Shown: positions 16,644 to 25,385, counted from the first letter of the stretch. The stretch: 64,000 nucleotides of DNA from Novosphingobium panipatense (GCF_002149965.1 NZ_MSQB01000002.1:72026-136025); one strand, 5' to 3'. The notes: a model not told the origin generated them from the sequence alone. Translations and numbers: made by a program.

Positions 16644-17768
16644 TCACAGCGCCACGGCCTCGCCGTCCACCAGCCTGTGCGAGCAGCCGAGCGCGATCGG
16701 ATCGTCGCTTTCGGAAAGCGCCGCCACCGTGGTCCAGCCGATGGCGCGCTGCTGCCCGGCCAAGCGCGGATCGTGGCCCAGCGGCAGGAACAGCTTGCGC
16801 TGGGCCTGGGGCTCCGCGGCCAGCAGGTCCACCAGTGGATCGGGATAGAGCGAGAAGCCGGTGGCGGATTCGGGGTGATGCCCGGTCTGCCCGAGAATGC
16901 GGTACGTGCCGCCGCGCCCCAGGCTGCCGGAAATGCCCTCGGCATAGATCGTGAAGCCGAACCACGACTGGTATTCGAAGCCATGACGCTCCGAAGGGTC
17001 GAGCGTGACGCGGGCCTTGTCGCCCACGCGCGCGGCGATCTCGCGCAGGCCCGCGATGCGGCTGGCGAGCGCGCCGCCCACATCGAACGCGGCAAGACGC
17101 TCGATGGCGCTGGCGAAGGGGCCGACGGCATAGAGCAGCGGCAGGTAGGCCTCACCGCCCACGTCCACCAGGCCGCCCGCGTCCTTGGCGTCGAGCATCT
17201 GGCGCACCGCCTCGATACCGGCCTCCGGCAGCGGCAGGGCTTCGGCGCTCAGGGTATCGACAAGGTCCGGCATGGTGAAGTCCACCGAAATCCCGGTGGC
17301 GCCCGCCGCGCGCAGGGCCTCGATCGCCAGTTCGACGATCTCGGCGGCGGCAGCGACCGAATCGGTGCCGATCAGCTCGGCGCCAAGCTGCAGCCGCTCG
17401 CGGCGCGGGTCGAGGCCGTCGCCCTTGATGGTGCAGACCTGCCCGGAATAGGACAGCCGCAGCGGACGCGGCGCCTGGGCAAGCCCGGTGGCGGCGATCC
17501 GCGCGACCTGGGCGGTCATGTCCGAGCGCAGCGCCAGCATCCGCATGGAAACGGGATCGACGAAGCGGAACATGCGGCGCACCTGCACGCCCGCCATGCG
17601 ATGCGCGAGTGCCTTCTCGAACTCGATCAGCGGCGTTTCCACGCGCTCATAGCCATGGCCCTGCAGCACGTCATGCGCCATGCGGCGCACCTGCTGCGAG
17701 GCCCAGGCCTGCTGAGGAAGACGGTCGCCCAGTCCTTCGGGCAAGAGATCGCGGTCGTTGTCCTGCAT
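16644..17768 (-). CDS. hisZ: ATP phosphoribosyltransferase regulatory subunit
   Basis: A 374-residue histidyl-tRNA-synthetase paralogue lacking the anticodon-binding domain, which activates the short-form HisG in histidine synthesis. Visible class-II aaRS-like elements are LLPEGLGDRLPQQAW, YERVETPLIEFEKAL, MLALRSDMTAQVARI (motif 2) and FGFTIYAEGISGSLGRGGTY (motif 3 region). Its presence implies a short-form HisG elsewhere in the genome. ATG at 17768. The 282-bp gap between hisZ and the divergent EF-hand gene contains a small hairpin, CGCCCTT/AAGGGCG, near 17772-17791. Confidence 0.9.
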   Translation of the reverse strand: MQDNDRDLLPEGLGDRLPQQAWASQQVRRMAHDVLQGHGYERVETPLIEFEKALAHRMAGVQVRRMFRFVDPVSMRMLALRSDMTAQVARIAATGLAQAPRPLRLSYSGQVCTIKGDGLDPRRERLQLGAELIGTDSVAAAAEIVELAIEALRAAGATGISVDFTMPDLVDTLSAEALPLPEAGIEAVRQMLDAKDAGGLVDVGGEAYLPLLYAVGPFASAIERLAAFDVGGALASRIAGLREIAARVGDKARVTLDPSERHGFEYQSWFGFTIYAEGISGSLGRGGTYRILGQTGHHPESATGFSLYPDPLVDLLAAEPQAQRKLFLPLGHDPRLAGQQRAIGWTTVAALSESDDPIALGCSHRLVDGEAVAL

Positions 17769-18050
17769 GATGGTGGCGCCCTTAACCGCAAGGGCGGGAA
17801 ATGTCGAACAGGACCTGCACCTTTGGCGCCCCTCCCCATATGAATGCGAAAGTCTGCGACAATTTGCGTGAAATTTCCTGTCAACAAGCGCCGCGCATCA
17901 GGCTATCCCGCCCGGATCGTCTGGCGGGACGACAGAGCCAACTCCCATCCCATCCCATCCCTGCATGGGCCGGACCGCCACGCGTGCATCATGCTCCCCA
18001 GCGAGCCTTCCCGCCTTGCGCCCTGCCCTTGCGAACAACGGTCGAGGTCC

Positions 18051-18788
18051 ATGCGCAAGATTTCCCTGCTTCTCCTGCCCCTGCTGCTGCTCCAGACGCC
18101 CGCCCATGCCCAGATGGGCGGCGACGACATGGGAGGCATGGGGGGCGGCGGCATGGGAGGAGGCGGCATGGGCGGCCCAGGTGGCGGCGGCCCTCCCGGA
18201 GGTGGTGGCGGCGGCGGCAAGCCTCGGATGCCCAAGCCGATCTCCCGCGCGCACTACGACAAGATCGTCACCGCCCTGTTCCGCGATGCCGACAGCAACC
18301 GCGACGGACTGGTGACGCTCGACGAATTCCACACCCTCGTGAACGCCCGGCGCGACGCGGCGATCAAAGCTCGCTTCGCCAAAGTCGATGCCAACGGCGA
18401 CGGCACGATCTCTGCGGCCGAGTTCACCGCCTGGCAGCAGCAGATGGGCTCGGTCGCCTCGGACGAACGCGGCGCCGTGGGTGATCGCAGCGGCCAGGTG
18501 CTGGAAGTGATCGCCCCCGACTTCGGCCGCGACGACGACGACCGCATGCTGGCCGATCTGATCGAGCCGATCTCCGGCACGCTCATCGCCAAGGCCAACA
18601 CCAATTACGACGCCGGCGTCTCGCTGGAGGAACTGCTCGCCTACGAAGGCGCCAGATTCGAGGCCGCCGATGCCGACAAGGACGGCTATCTCTCGATGCA
18701 GGAACTGCGCCCGAAGAACGGCGGTCGCGAAGGAATGCTCGGCCGCAGCGGCATGCGCCCGATGGGCCCGCCGCCTTCGGGGCAGTAG
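18051..18788 (+). CDS. Exported EF-hand protein with Gly/Met-rich linker
   Basis: A 245-residue protein with a signal peptide (residues 1-20, LLLLPLLLLQTPAHA). Residues about 21-58 are a low-complexity GGGMGG-type linker with repeated methionines and prolines. Calcium-binding loops follow: DADSNRDGLVTLDEF, DANGDGTISAAEF, a degenerate ANTNYDAGVSLEEL and DADKDGYLSMQEL, forming two EF-hand pairs. It is probably periplasmic or secreted and binds Ca2+. I chose ATG 18051 because the signal peptide starts there. It is divergent from hisZ with no functional link evident. Confidence 0.8.
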   Translation: MRKISLLLLPLLLLQTPAHAQMGGDDMGGMGGGGMGGGGMGGPGGGGPPGGGGGGGKPRMPKPISRAHYDKIVTALFRDADSNRDGLVTLDEFHTLVNARRDAAIKARFAKVDANGDGTISAAEFTAWQQQMGSVASDERGAVGDRSGQVLEVIAPDFGRDDDDRMLADLIEPISGTLIAKANTNYDAGVSLEELLAYEGARFEAADADKDGYLSMQELRPKNGGREGMLGRSGMRPMGPPPSGQ

Positions 18789-18900
18789 GAGGATCGAACG
18801 AAGCGTCGGTTTCCCGATTTTAACCGGATCCGCATGTCGCATTCTTGACGGAACATTATTTCGGAGTGCTAGCTGAGAATCTGATTCTTGGGGGGCACTC

Positions 18901-19911
18901 TTGAAACTTTCGATACTCTGCACGGCGGCCTTGCCGCTGCTCCTTGCCGCGTGCGGCGGCGACGATTCCGGCGCACCCGCGCCTGCCGTCACGCCCGCGC
19001 CCGCTCCGGCACCAACTCCGACTCCGACGCCAGTCGTGACGCCCAGCCCGACAGCCCATGCCAAAGTCTACGACTTCACTTCGGCATCCTGGACCCGGTT
19101 CTCGCCGGGCGTGGAGATGCGCACTTTCAAGCGCTACGAGGCCAGCGGCGTACCGAATTACTGGCTTTTCGATCATCACGAGAGCGAGCTGCACACCAGT
19201 GAAGGTACGGCACAAACGAATTACGACCGGATGACCGAGATCGCCAGCATCAAGTATCGCGGTGATTTCAGCGATTTTTCCAAGGATCTTATTACGCGTC
19301 AGGGCGAATGGTGGCGCAACTATACCAAGCGGGTGCTCTGCAACGAAACATCCGTGAACGATTACTGCGGATGGGAAAGCCTGGACCTCGAAAATCCCCT
19401 GCTCTACGAATACGTCGCGATCGGCCGCTATAATCGCGACGGCCAGCGCATCGGCTCCGACGCATCCGAAACCATGCGGATGTTCCTTGTCGGATCGCCC
19501 AGCGCCGCGTCGGAAATGCTGACCTCGGGCACATTCACATACGATGCCGGGGTCGGCACGAGCCATCCCGACTACGACAAGCTGGGCGCATCGTCGGGCT
19601 ATGCGGGCCTCGGCACGCTCTCCATCGACTTCGGCGCGAGCACCTTGCAGGGAACCATTCCGGTCAAGACAACCGTCGCCAGCGGCGACGTGCCGTTTCG
19701 CGAAGACAGCTTCAAGTTCACCGGGACGATCGCCAGCAAGATCCGCATCGCCGGCGATGTCGTCGATGGCGACGGCAAGCGGACCGGAAAGTTCGCGGGC
19801 GCCTTCTACGGCCCCAACGGCAGCCAGTTGGGCATCGTGTTCCGCCTGGTCGATCCCGCCTCCACCACAACGCCGCATGTCATCGGCTACCTGATCGCAA
19901 AACGGAAGTAA
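18901..19911 (+). CDS. TbpB-like surface lipoprotein
   Basis: A 336-residue lipoprotein starting at TTG 18901, preceded by GGGGGG 5 bases upstream. The signal peptide ends in a lipobox (PLLLAAC, Cys at about 18). A Pro/Ala/Thr-rich linker (about 25-55) precedes a beta-rich domain. The C-terminal half contains FTYDAGVGTSHPDYDKLG, SIDFGASTLQG and GKFAGAFYGPNGSQLGIVF. The last matches the FYGP motif that closes the beta-barrel of transferrin-binding-protein-like lipoproteins (TbpB/HphA class). Such proteins usually help a TonB receptor capture a ligand; no receptor is adjacent. Compound palindrome R2 starts 16 bases after the stop. Confidence 0.65.
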   Translation: MKLSILCTAALPLLLAACGGDDSGAPAPAVTPAPAPAPTPTPTPVVTPSPTAHAKVYDFTSASWTRFSPGVEMRTFKRYEASGVPNYWLFDHHESELHTSEGTAQTNYDRMTEIASIKYRGDFSDFSKDLITRQGEWWRNYTKRVLCNETSVNDYCGWESLDLENPLLYEYVAIGRYNRDGQRIGSDASETMRMFLVGSPSAASEMLTSGTFTYDAGVGTSHPDYDKLGASSGYAGLGTLSIDFGASTLQGTIPVKTTVASGDVPFREDSFKFTGTIASKIRIAGDVVDGDGKRTGKFAGAFYGPNGSQLGIVFRLVDPASTTTPHVIGYLIAKRK

Positions 19912-19926
19912 CATAGAGCTGTTTGG

Positions 19927-20069
19927 AAAAATGCCCCGTGAGGGGCATTTTTGAGCGGCACCGGCCCACGCCCCCACCCACCACCCCACGATAGTATCCT
20001 GCGGGTGGTGGGTGGGGGCGCCCGAGTCCAATTGGGGCCGGTGCCGCCAAATTCGCTTTTAGCGAATTT
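19927..20069. repeat. Compound palindrome copy R2
   Basis: Left mini-hairpin AAAAATGCCCC/GGGGCATTTTT, then outer arm GCGGCACCGGCCC from 19955, inner arm CGCCCCCACCCACCACCC, a loop with CGATAGTATCCTGC, inner arm GGGTGGTGGGTGGGGGCG (20002-20019), a 15-base unpaired insert and outer arm GGGCCGGTGCCGC (20035-20047). A right mini-hairpin AAATTCGC/GCGAATTT follows. It lies between the stop codons of two convergent genes. Confidence 0.85.
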
Positions 20070-20091
20070 CCAAACGAACTCTTCAAACACG

Positions 20092-20124
20092 AAAAAGGGG
20101 CCGGCATCCGAAGATACCGGCCCC
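20092..20124 (-). terminator. Intrinsic terminator of serA
   Basis: On the minus strand GGGGCCGGTATC, a TTCG-type tetraloop, then GATGCCGGCCCC and TTTTT: a 12-bp GC-rich stem with one mismatch followed by a U-run, 28 bases after the serA stop codon. This is the clearest intrinsic terminator of the central region. Confidence 0.9.
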
Positions 20125-20151
20125 TTCCGTTGGGAGCTGTAATCCGCCCTA

Positions 20152-21738
20152 TCAGACGAACTTGAGCGCCTTGACCGTCTTCACGCCCGGAAGCGCGGTG
20201 GCTGCCTTGAGGACGTCTTCCGACACGGCGCTGTCGACCGAGAGCAGCAGCACGGCCTCGCCGCCGGTGTCGCGGCGACCGAGGTTGAAGGTGCCGATGT
20301 TGATCTGGTTCTCGCCCAGCAGGGTGCCGATGCGGCCGATGAAGCCCGGCGCGTCCTCGTTGACGATGTACATCATGTCGCCGGCGAGTTCCGCTTCGAC
20401 CTTGATGCCGAACATCTCGACCAGGCGCGGCTCGCGGTTGTTGAACAGCGTGCCCGCCACCGAACGCTCGCCCGCTTCGGTCTTCACCGAGACGCGGATC
20501 AGCGTGTGGTAGTCGCCTTCGCGCTCGGTCTTCACTTCACGCACTTCAAGGCCGCGCTCCTTGGCGAGGAACGGCGCGTTGACCATGTTCACCGTGTCCG
20601 ACTGGACGCGCATGAAACCGGCCAGCACGGCGGCGGTGATCGGCTTCTGGTTCAGTTCGGCAGCCGCGCCCTCGACGTGGATCGAGATGCGGGGAACCGA
20701 ATCGCGGGTCAGCTGGCCAACCATCGAGCCCAGCATTTCGGCGAGCTTCATGTAAGGCTTCAGCTTCGGCGCTTCCTCGGCCGAGAGCGAGGGCATGTTG
20801 AGCGCGTTGGTGACGCCGCCGTTGACCAGGAAGTCGGCCAGCTGCTCGGCAACCTGAAGCGCCACGTTGACCTGCGCTTCGGTGGTCGATGCGCCGAGGT
20901 GCGGGGTGCAGATGAAGTTCGGCGTGCCGAACAGCGGCGAGTCCTTGGCGGGCTCGGTCTGGAACACGTCGAGCGCGGCACCGGCGACGTGGCCGTTGTC
21001 GAGCATGGTCTTCAGCGCGGCTTCGTCGATCAACCCGCCACGCGCGCAATTGACGATGCGCACGCCCTTCTTGGTCTTGGCCAGGTTCTCGGCCGAGAGG
21101 ATGTTGCGGGTCTGGTCGGTCAGCGGCGTGTGCAGCGTGATGAAGTCCGCCTTTTCGAGCAGGGTGTCGAGATCGGCCTTCTCCACGCCCATTTCGACGG
21201 CGCGTTCGGGGGTGAGGAACGGGTCGAAGGCGACGACCTTCATCTTCAGGCCCAGCGCGCGGCTGGCGACGATCGAGCCGATGTTGCCGGCGCCGATCAG
21301 GCCCAGCGTCTTGCCGGTGACTTCAACGCCCATGAAGCCGTTCTTCGGCCACAGGCCCTGCTGGGTCTGGGCGTTGGCTTCGGGGATCTGGCGGGCCAGC
21401 GCGAAGATCATGGCGATGGCGTGTTCGGCAGTGGTGATCGAGTTGCCGAACGGCGTGTTCATCACGACGACGCCCTGGGCCGAAGCGGCCGGGATATCGA
21501 CGTTGTCGACGCCGATACCGGCGCGTCCGATCACCTTCAGGTTCTTCGCGGCGGCGAGGATTTCCTTGGTGACCTTGGTCGACGAACGGATCGCGAGGCC
21601 GTCATAATCGCCGATGCGGGCGATCAGCTGCTCGGGGGTTTCGCCGGTGATGACGTCTACGTCGCAGCCGCGGATCTCGAAGATACGGGCGGCATTGGGG
21701 TCCATCTTGTCCGAAATGAGGACGCGGGGCTTGGTCAT
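20152..21738 (-). CDS. serA: D-3-phosphoglycerate dehydrogenase
   Basis: A 528-residue long-form (type I) SerA, which oxidises 3-phosphoglycerate to 3-phosphohydroxypyruvate with NAD+, the first step of serine synthesis. It shows GRAGIGVDNVDIPAAS, the NAD-binding loop GLIGAGNIGSIVASRALGLK, NCARGGLIDEAAL and the catalytic His in PHLGASTTEAQ. After about residue 310 come the ASB intervening domain and a C-terminal ACT domain (about 455-525, EDAPGFIGRIGTLLGENQIN) that usually binds serine for feedback control. It lies downstream of serC on the same strand. Confidence 0.97.
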   Translation of the reverse strand: MTKPRVLISDKMDPNAARIFEIRGCDVDVITGETPEQLIARIGDYDGLAIRSSTKVTKEILAAAKNLKVIGRAGIGVDNVDIPAASAQGVVVMNTPFGNSITTAEHAIAMIFALARQIPEANAQTQQGLWPKNGFMGVEVTGKTLGLIGAGNIGSIVASRALGLKMKVVAFDPFLTPERAVEMGVEKADLDTLLEKADFITLHTPLTDQTRNILSAENLAKTKKGVRIVNCARGGLIDEAALKTMLDNGHVAGAALDVFQTEPAKDSPLFGTPNFICTPHLGASTTEAQVNVALQVAEQLADFLVNGGVTNALNMPSLSAEEAPKLKPYMKLAEMLGSMVGQLTRDSVPRISIHVEGAAAELNQKPITAAVLAGFMRVQSDTVNMVNAPFLAKERGLEVREVKTEREGDYHTLIRVSVKTEAGERSVAGTLFNNREPRLVEMFGIKVEAELAGDMMYIVNEDAPGFIGRIGTLLGENQINIGTFNLGRRDTGGEAVLLLSVDSAVSEDVLKAATALPGVKTVKALKFV

Positions 21739-21754
21739 GACGAATCTTCCAATT

Positions 21755-21842
21755 CGTCATCCTGACGAAAGTCAGGATCGCTGGCAGATTACGTTAGGTA
21801 AGTATCAGCTTGCCAGCGATCCCAGCTTTCGCTGGGATGACG
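21755..21842. repeat. Paired dispersed palindrome, TCATCCTGA family, between serC and serA
   Basis: CGTCATCCTGACGAAAGTCAGGATCGCTGGCA (21755-21786) is matched in inverted orientation by 21811-21842 with some mismatches; each arm also has its own hairpin (CCTGACGAAAGTCAGG; CCCAGCTTTCGCTGGG). It occupies nearly all of the serC-serA gap, so it would be part of any bicistronic transcript and might tune serA expression. Confidence 0.8.
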
Positions 21843-21861
21843 GTTAAACTCAGGGTTCAGA

Positions 21862-22998
21862 TCAGGCAGCAGCCTTGACGGTGGCGTAGGCCCAGTCGAG
21901 CCACGGTCCCAGCGCCTCGATATCGGCGGTGTCGACGGTCGCGCCGCACCAGATGCGCAGGCCCGCAGGGGCATCGCGGTATCCGGCGACGTCGTAGGCC
22001 GCGCCTTCCTTTTCGAGGACGGCGGCGAACTTCTTGATGAAGTCTGCATCCGCGCCTTCGACCGTCAGGCAGACCGAAGTCTTCGAACGGGTGCCGGAAT
22101 CAACCGCGAGGTGGCCCAGCCAGTCACGCTCGGCGACGATCTTGTCCAGCGCGTGGGCATTGGCGTTCGAACGGGCCTTCAGACCTTCGAGACCGCCCAG
22201 ACCCTTGGCCCATTCCAGAGCGAAGATCGCATCCTCGACGGCAAGCATCGAGGGGGTGTTGATGGTTTCGCCCTTGAACACGCCCTCTGCCAGCTTGCCC
22301 TTCGACACAAGGCGGAACACCTTGGGAAGCGGCCAGCTGGGGGTGTAGTTTTCCAGACGCTCGACCGCGCGGGGGCCGAGGATCAGGACGCCGTGGCCGC
22401 CCTCGCCGCCCAGAACCTTCTGCCAGGAGAAGGTGGCAACGTCGATCTTGGACCAGTCGATGTCGTAGGCGAAGACTGCCGAAGTGGCGTCGGCGAAGGA
22501 CAGGCCTTCACGGTCTGCCGGGATCCAGTTGGCGTCCGGGACGCGCACGCCCGAAGTGGTGCCGTTCCAGGTAAAGAGCACGTCGTCGGACCAGTCGATC
22601 TTGTCGAGGTCGGGCAGCTGGCCGTAGTCGGCGCGGACCACGGTGGGGTCCAGCTTGAGCTGCTTGACGGCGTCGGTAACCCAGCCCTCACCGAAGCTTT
22701 CCCAGGCCAGCGCGGTCACGCCGCGGGCGCCCAGCATGGTCCACATGGCCATCTCGAAGGCGCCGGTGTCCGAACCGGGGACGATACCGATGCGATGCGT
22801 GTCGGGCAGCTGCAGAACTTCGCGCATCAGATCGATGCAATAGGCAAGACGCGTCTTGCCGATCTTGGCGCGGTGCGAGCGGCCGAGCGCTTCGGTGTTC
22901 AGTTTTTCGGGGGCATATCCGGGCGGCTTGGCGCAGGGACCGGACGAGAAGTGCGGACGCGCAGGTTTGCGCGCGGGAACGCTAATAATATCAGTCAT
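21862..22998 (-). CDS. serC: Phosphoserine aminotransferase
   Basis: A 378-residue PLP enzyme that converts 3-phosphohydroxypyruvate to phosphoserine. The N-terminal HFSSGPCAKPPGY is typical of the alphaproteobacterial form. It also has GIVPGSDTGAFEMAMW, TWNGTTSGVRVPD and the PLP lysine in TFSWQKVLGGEGGHG. Length fits. Its leader contains a conserved-looking hairpin and an SD-sequestering hairpin. Together with serA downstream it gives two of the three steps to serine; serB is not in the window. Confidence 0.95.
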   Translation of the reverse strand: MTDIISVPARKPARPHFSSGPCAKPPGYAPEKLNTEALGRSHRAKIGKTRLAYCIDLMREVLQLPDTHRIGIVPGSDTGAFEMAMWTMLGARGVTALAWESFGEGWVTDAVKQLKLDPTVVRADYGQLPDLDKIDWSDDVLFTWNGTTSGVRVPDANWIPADREGLSFADATSAVFAYDIDWSKIDVATFSWQKVLGGEGGHGVLILGPRAVERLENYTPSWPLPKVFRLVSKGKLAEGVFKGETINTPSMLAVEDAIFALEWAKGLGGLEGLKARSNANAHALDKIVAERDWLGHLAVDSGTRSKTSVCLTVEGADADFIKKFAAVLEKEGAAYDVAGYRDAPAGLRIWCGATVDTADIEALGPWLDWAYATVKAAA

Positions 22999-23004
22999 TT
23001 CTGA

Positions 23005-23060
23005 CTCTCCTTACAGAGAGCACGCGCGGCGTTGGGACCGCGTGGCCCGGAGCCGCGTCT
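23005..23060 (-). promoter_or_regulatory. Candidate serC leader RNA (serC-motif-like)
   Basis: On the serC strand the leader carries CACGCGG-TCCCAACG-CCGCGCGTG (23044 to 23021), a stable stem with an 8-nt loop. CTCTCTGTAAGGAGAG (23020 to 23005) follows, in which the Shine-Dalgarno AAGGAG is part of a hairpin, 6 bases before the start codon. A TTGACA box lies at 23078-23083. An RNA motif of this kind upstream of serC is known in Alphaproteobacteria. I recognise the arrangement but cannot confirm the consensus without a covariance-model search. Confidence 0.5.
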
Positions 23061-23266
23061 AAAGTCCCCCTGAAATTTGTCAAACGATTCTCCGGCCGCT
23101 TGCGCCAGATCGTTTCTCCAATTGGTCGTTTTTCGGCGCTTCGCTGCGTGAACTACGCGGAATTGCGCGATTTCGATATTCGGTGGAAAACTCGAAGGCC
23201 GCGATTCCGGCGCGGTGTACCGCTGGGTAAGCTCCGGTTCACCCAAGGCCCGGATGCTTGAGCCGG

Positions 23267-23986
23267 ATGATGAAGTTCCACCTGTCGAAACCCGGCCCGT
23301 TATCGCGCGGTGCGCTGCGCCAAATGCTGCTGGCCCTGCCTCTGATCGCCGTCCTCAGCGGCTGTATCGATCGGCCGGAGCACGCGCGCGGACGCGGCTC
23401 CCGGCCCTCCGCACAGTCACGCCCGGCGGCGCCCCCGCCCTCCCGCGAACAGCGCCAGTGCATGGCGAACCTGGGCGCGCAGCATGCGGTGTTCACGCCG
23501 GTAACGGACAGATACTACGGAAACGGCTGTTCCACGCTGGGCACCGTCAAGCTCTCGGCGCTTAATACCGACAGCGCCACGGTTTCCGTCACCAATCTCG
23601 GGCCGGTAACCTGCACGACGGCAACCCCCTTCGCAGCCTGGGCACGCTACGGGGTGGACCGCGCGGCACAGCAGATCCTCGGCAGCCGCATCCTGAGCAT
23701 CGAGACTTACGGCAGCTACAACTGCCGCAATGTCGCGGGCACGGCGCGCCGATCCGGCCATGCCACGGCAAATGCCATCGACGTGTCCGGCTTCGTGCTG
23801 GCGGACGGAAGGCGCATCAGCGTGCTGGACGACTGGAGCGGCGGCTCTCCCGCCGAACGCCGTTTCCTGCGCGTCGTCCACGACAGCGCCTGCAAACGCT
23901 TCGGCACGACACTCGGCCCCGACTACAACGAGGCGCACAAGAACCACTTCCACCTGGAAGCGGACGGGGCGAGCTTCTGCCGCTGA
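23267..23986 (+). CDS. Extensin-like family lipoprotein (predicted peptidoglycan-related)
   Basis: A 239-residue protein with a lipobox signal sequence (LPLIAVLSGC). After a Pro/Ala/Ser-rich linker comes the extensin-like C-terminal domain: CSTLGTVKLSAL, CTTATPFAAWARYGVDRAAQ, the metal-site segments SGHATANAIDVSGF and NHFHLE, and conserved cysteines. The H-x6-D plus HxH pattern resembles M15/LAS-type D,D-carboxypeptidases, so a cell-wall hydrolase role is likely but unproven. Two in-frame ATGs (23267 and 23270) are possible starts. It is divergent from serC. Confidence 0.75.
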   Translation: MMKFHLSKPGPLSRGALRQMLLALPLIAVLSGCIDRPEHARGRGSRPSAQSRPAAPPPSREQRQCMANLGAQHAVFTPVTDRYYGNGCSTLGTVKLSALNTDSATVSVTNLGPVTCTTATPFAAWARYGVDRAAQQILGSRILSIETYGSYNCRNVAGTARRSGHATANAIDVSGFVLADGRRISVLDDWSGGSPAERRFLRVVHDSACKRFGTTLGPDYNEAHKNHFHLEADGASFCR

Positions 23987-24046
23987 GAGTCGAGCGCTGA
24001 GAACCGGGCGCTGAGAACCAGCCGCCGAGCCTCCCAACGCCGTTTT

Positions 24047-25237
24047 TCAGGGCCTTGCCTTGACCTTCGAGGTCAGATCCATCGTCATCAGTTTCGGCAG
24101 GCCAGCCTTGATATTGAGGCGAGTGCCGGTGACCGGCGCCGTATCCGCCACGAGCATCAGGCGCTCGCGCCGCGCCATGCCCGCCGAATCCGCGGGCACG
24201 TCCAGCGGGACGTAGCGGCGTCCCTCCAGCGAAGATTGCATGAGTGCAAGGACGTCGGCATTCACTTTGGGGGCCTGCGCCGCGATTGCTACATCGCGAA
24301 CGGTGCCGTCCTGCGCGATCAGGTAATCGAAATCGACCCACTGATCCTTGCTCAGGGTAGGCGTCACATAGAGCATTTCCGCTGATGACCCCGCGCCGAA
24401 CTGCACCGGGGGCGCATAGATCAGCACCGGCGTCGCCATTTTCACTTCGGCGAGTTCCTGCATGATCTTGTCGACATCGGCATGCTTGTCCGAAATGAGG
24501 CGAAGCTTCACCGTCAGGGCCAGCGCGGCATCGCGCATGGGCTTGGTTGCCGGGTCGGTGGTTGCCCTGAGCGCGGCAAAGCGCTTCCGGCTCTCATAGG
24601 CATAAGCCGGATTGACGCTGGCAGCCAAGGCGTAGAAGCGCAAGGAACGGAACATCGCCGCGCCCTGGACTTCCGACCAGCCCGATTCCTCTGCACGCCG
24701 CGCTACGGCGTCGTACATGTGGACTGCCGTGGAATACTTGCCCTGCCGCAGGAATACGTCGGCCACGGCCAGACGCTTGAACGAAATCGCCGGATCATCC
24801 GCCGGTAATCCCGCCTTCAGGGCATCGATGGAATCGAAAGTGGCGATGCGTCCGTAGTCCGGCATACCCAGCAGCGAGGCGACATCCGCATCGAACTGGA
24901 GCAGGCCGCTCACTTCGCGGGGCAGACTTTCCGCATAGCGCTTGTTGCGCGAACGGGACTTTATGAGCGTCTTGCGCGCGCCCTTGAACTGCCCCGCGAT
25001 AAGTTGGTTTTCCGCATGCTCCATGGATGCCGCGATATCCTCGGCAGGCGGGCATTGTCGGGCGAGGCACTGCTCCAGCGAGGCCGCGGTCGAGCGCAGG
25101 CTGCGTCCCGTTACCGTGACCATGGAATCCGCGAGTCCTTCATCCATGGCGGAGATCTCTGCCGGCCTGGATGGAACCGGCACGGCCGAGCCTACAGGTT
25201 CGGCGGCTTGCAGCAGCAGAAACGGCAGAATGAGCAT
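24047..25237 (-). CDS. Exported protein of unknown function with helical repeats and TonB-C-like end
   Basis: A 396-residue protein not assigned to a characterised family. The signal peptide covers about residues 1-13 (MLILPFLLLQAAE). Residues about 80-240 are Ala/Leu-rich helices in TPR-like pairs (AVADVFLRQGKYSTAVHMYD then AVARRAEESGWSEVQGAAMF). The last 110 residues include VDFDYLIAQDGTVRDVAIAA, which resembles the start of a TonB C-terminal domain found in many sphingomonad periplasmic proteins. I chose ATG 25237 because GAAGAG precedes it. It may be part of a periplasmic assembly or stress pathway, but the sequence does not show which. Confidence 0.55.
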   Translation of the reverse strand: MLILPFLLLQAAEPVGSAVPVPSRPAEISAMDEGLADSMVTVTGRSLRSTAASLEQCLARQCPPAEDIAASMEHAENQLIAGQFKGARKTLIKSRSRNKRYAESLPREVSGLLQFDADVASLLGMPDYGRIATFDSIDALKAGLPADDPAISFKRLAVADVFLRQGKYSTAVHMYDAVARRAEESGWSEVQGAAMFRSLRFYALAASVNPAYAYESRKRFAALRATTDPATKPMRDAALALTVKLRLISDKHADVDKIMQELAEVKMATPVLIYAPPVQFGAGSSAEMLYVTPTLSKDQWVDFDYLIAQDGTVRDVAIAAQAPKVNADVLALMQSSLEGRRYVPLDVPADSAGMARRERLMLVADTAPVTGTRLNIKAGLPKLMTMDLTSKVKARP

Positions 25238-25385
25238 CACGATCTCTTCCAATGGATGGAACCATGAACCGGATAGACCAGAATCCGGCTGTTACTCATT
25301 ACAATGTAGTAAAATCGCTGACTATCAAGCCCCTTACGCGCCCGAAACCGATATCGGCACCTTCAGAAACATCCGATCCGGTTCC

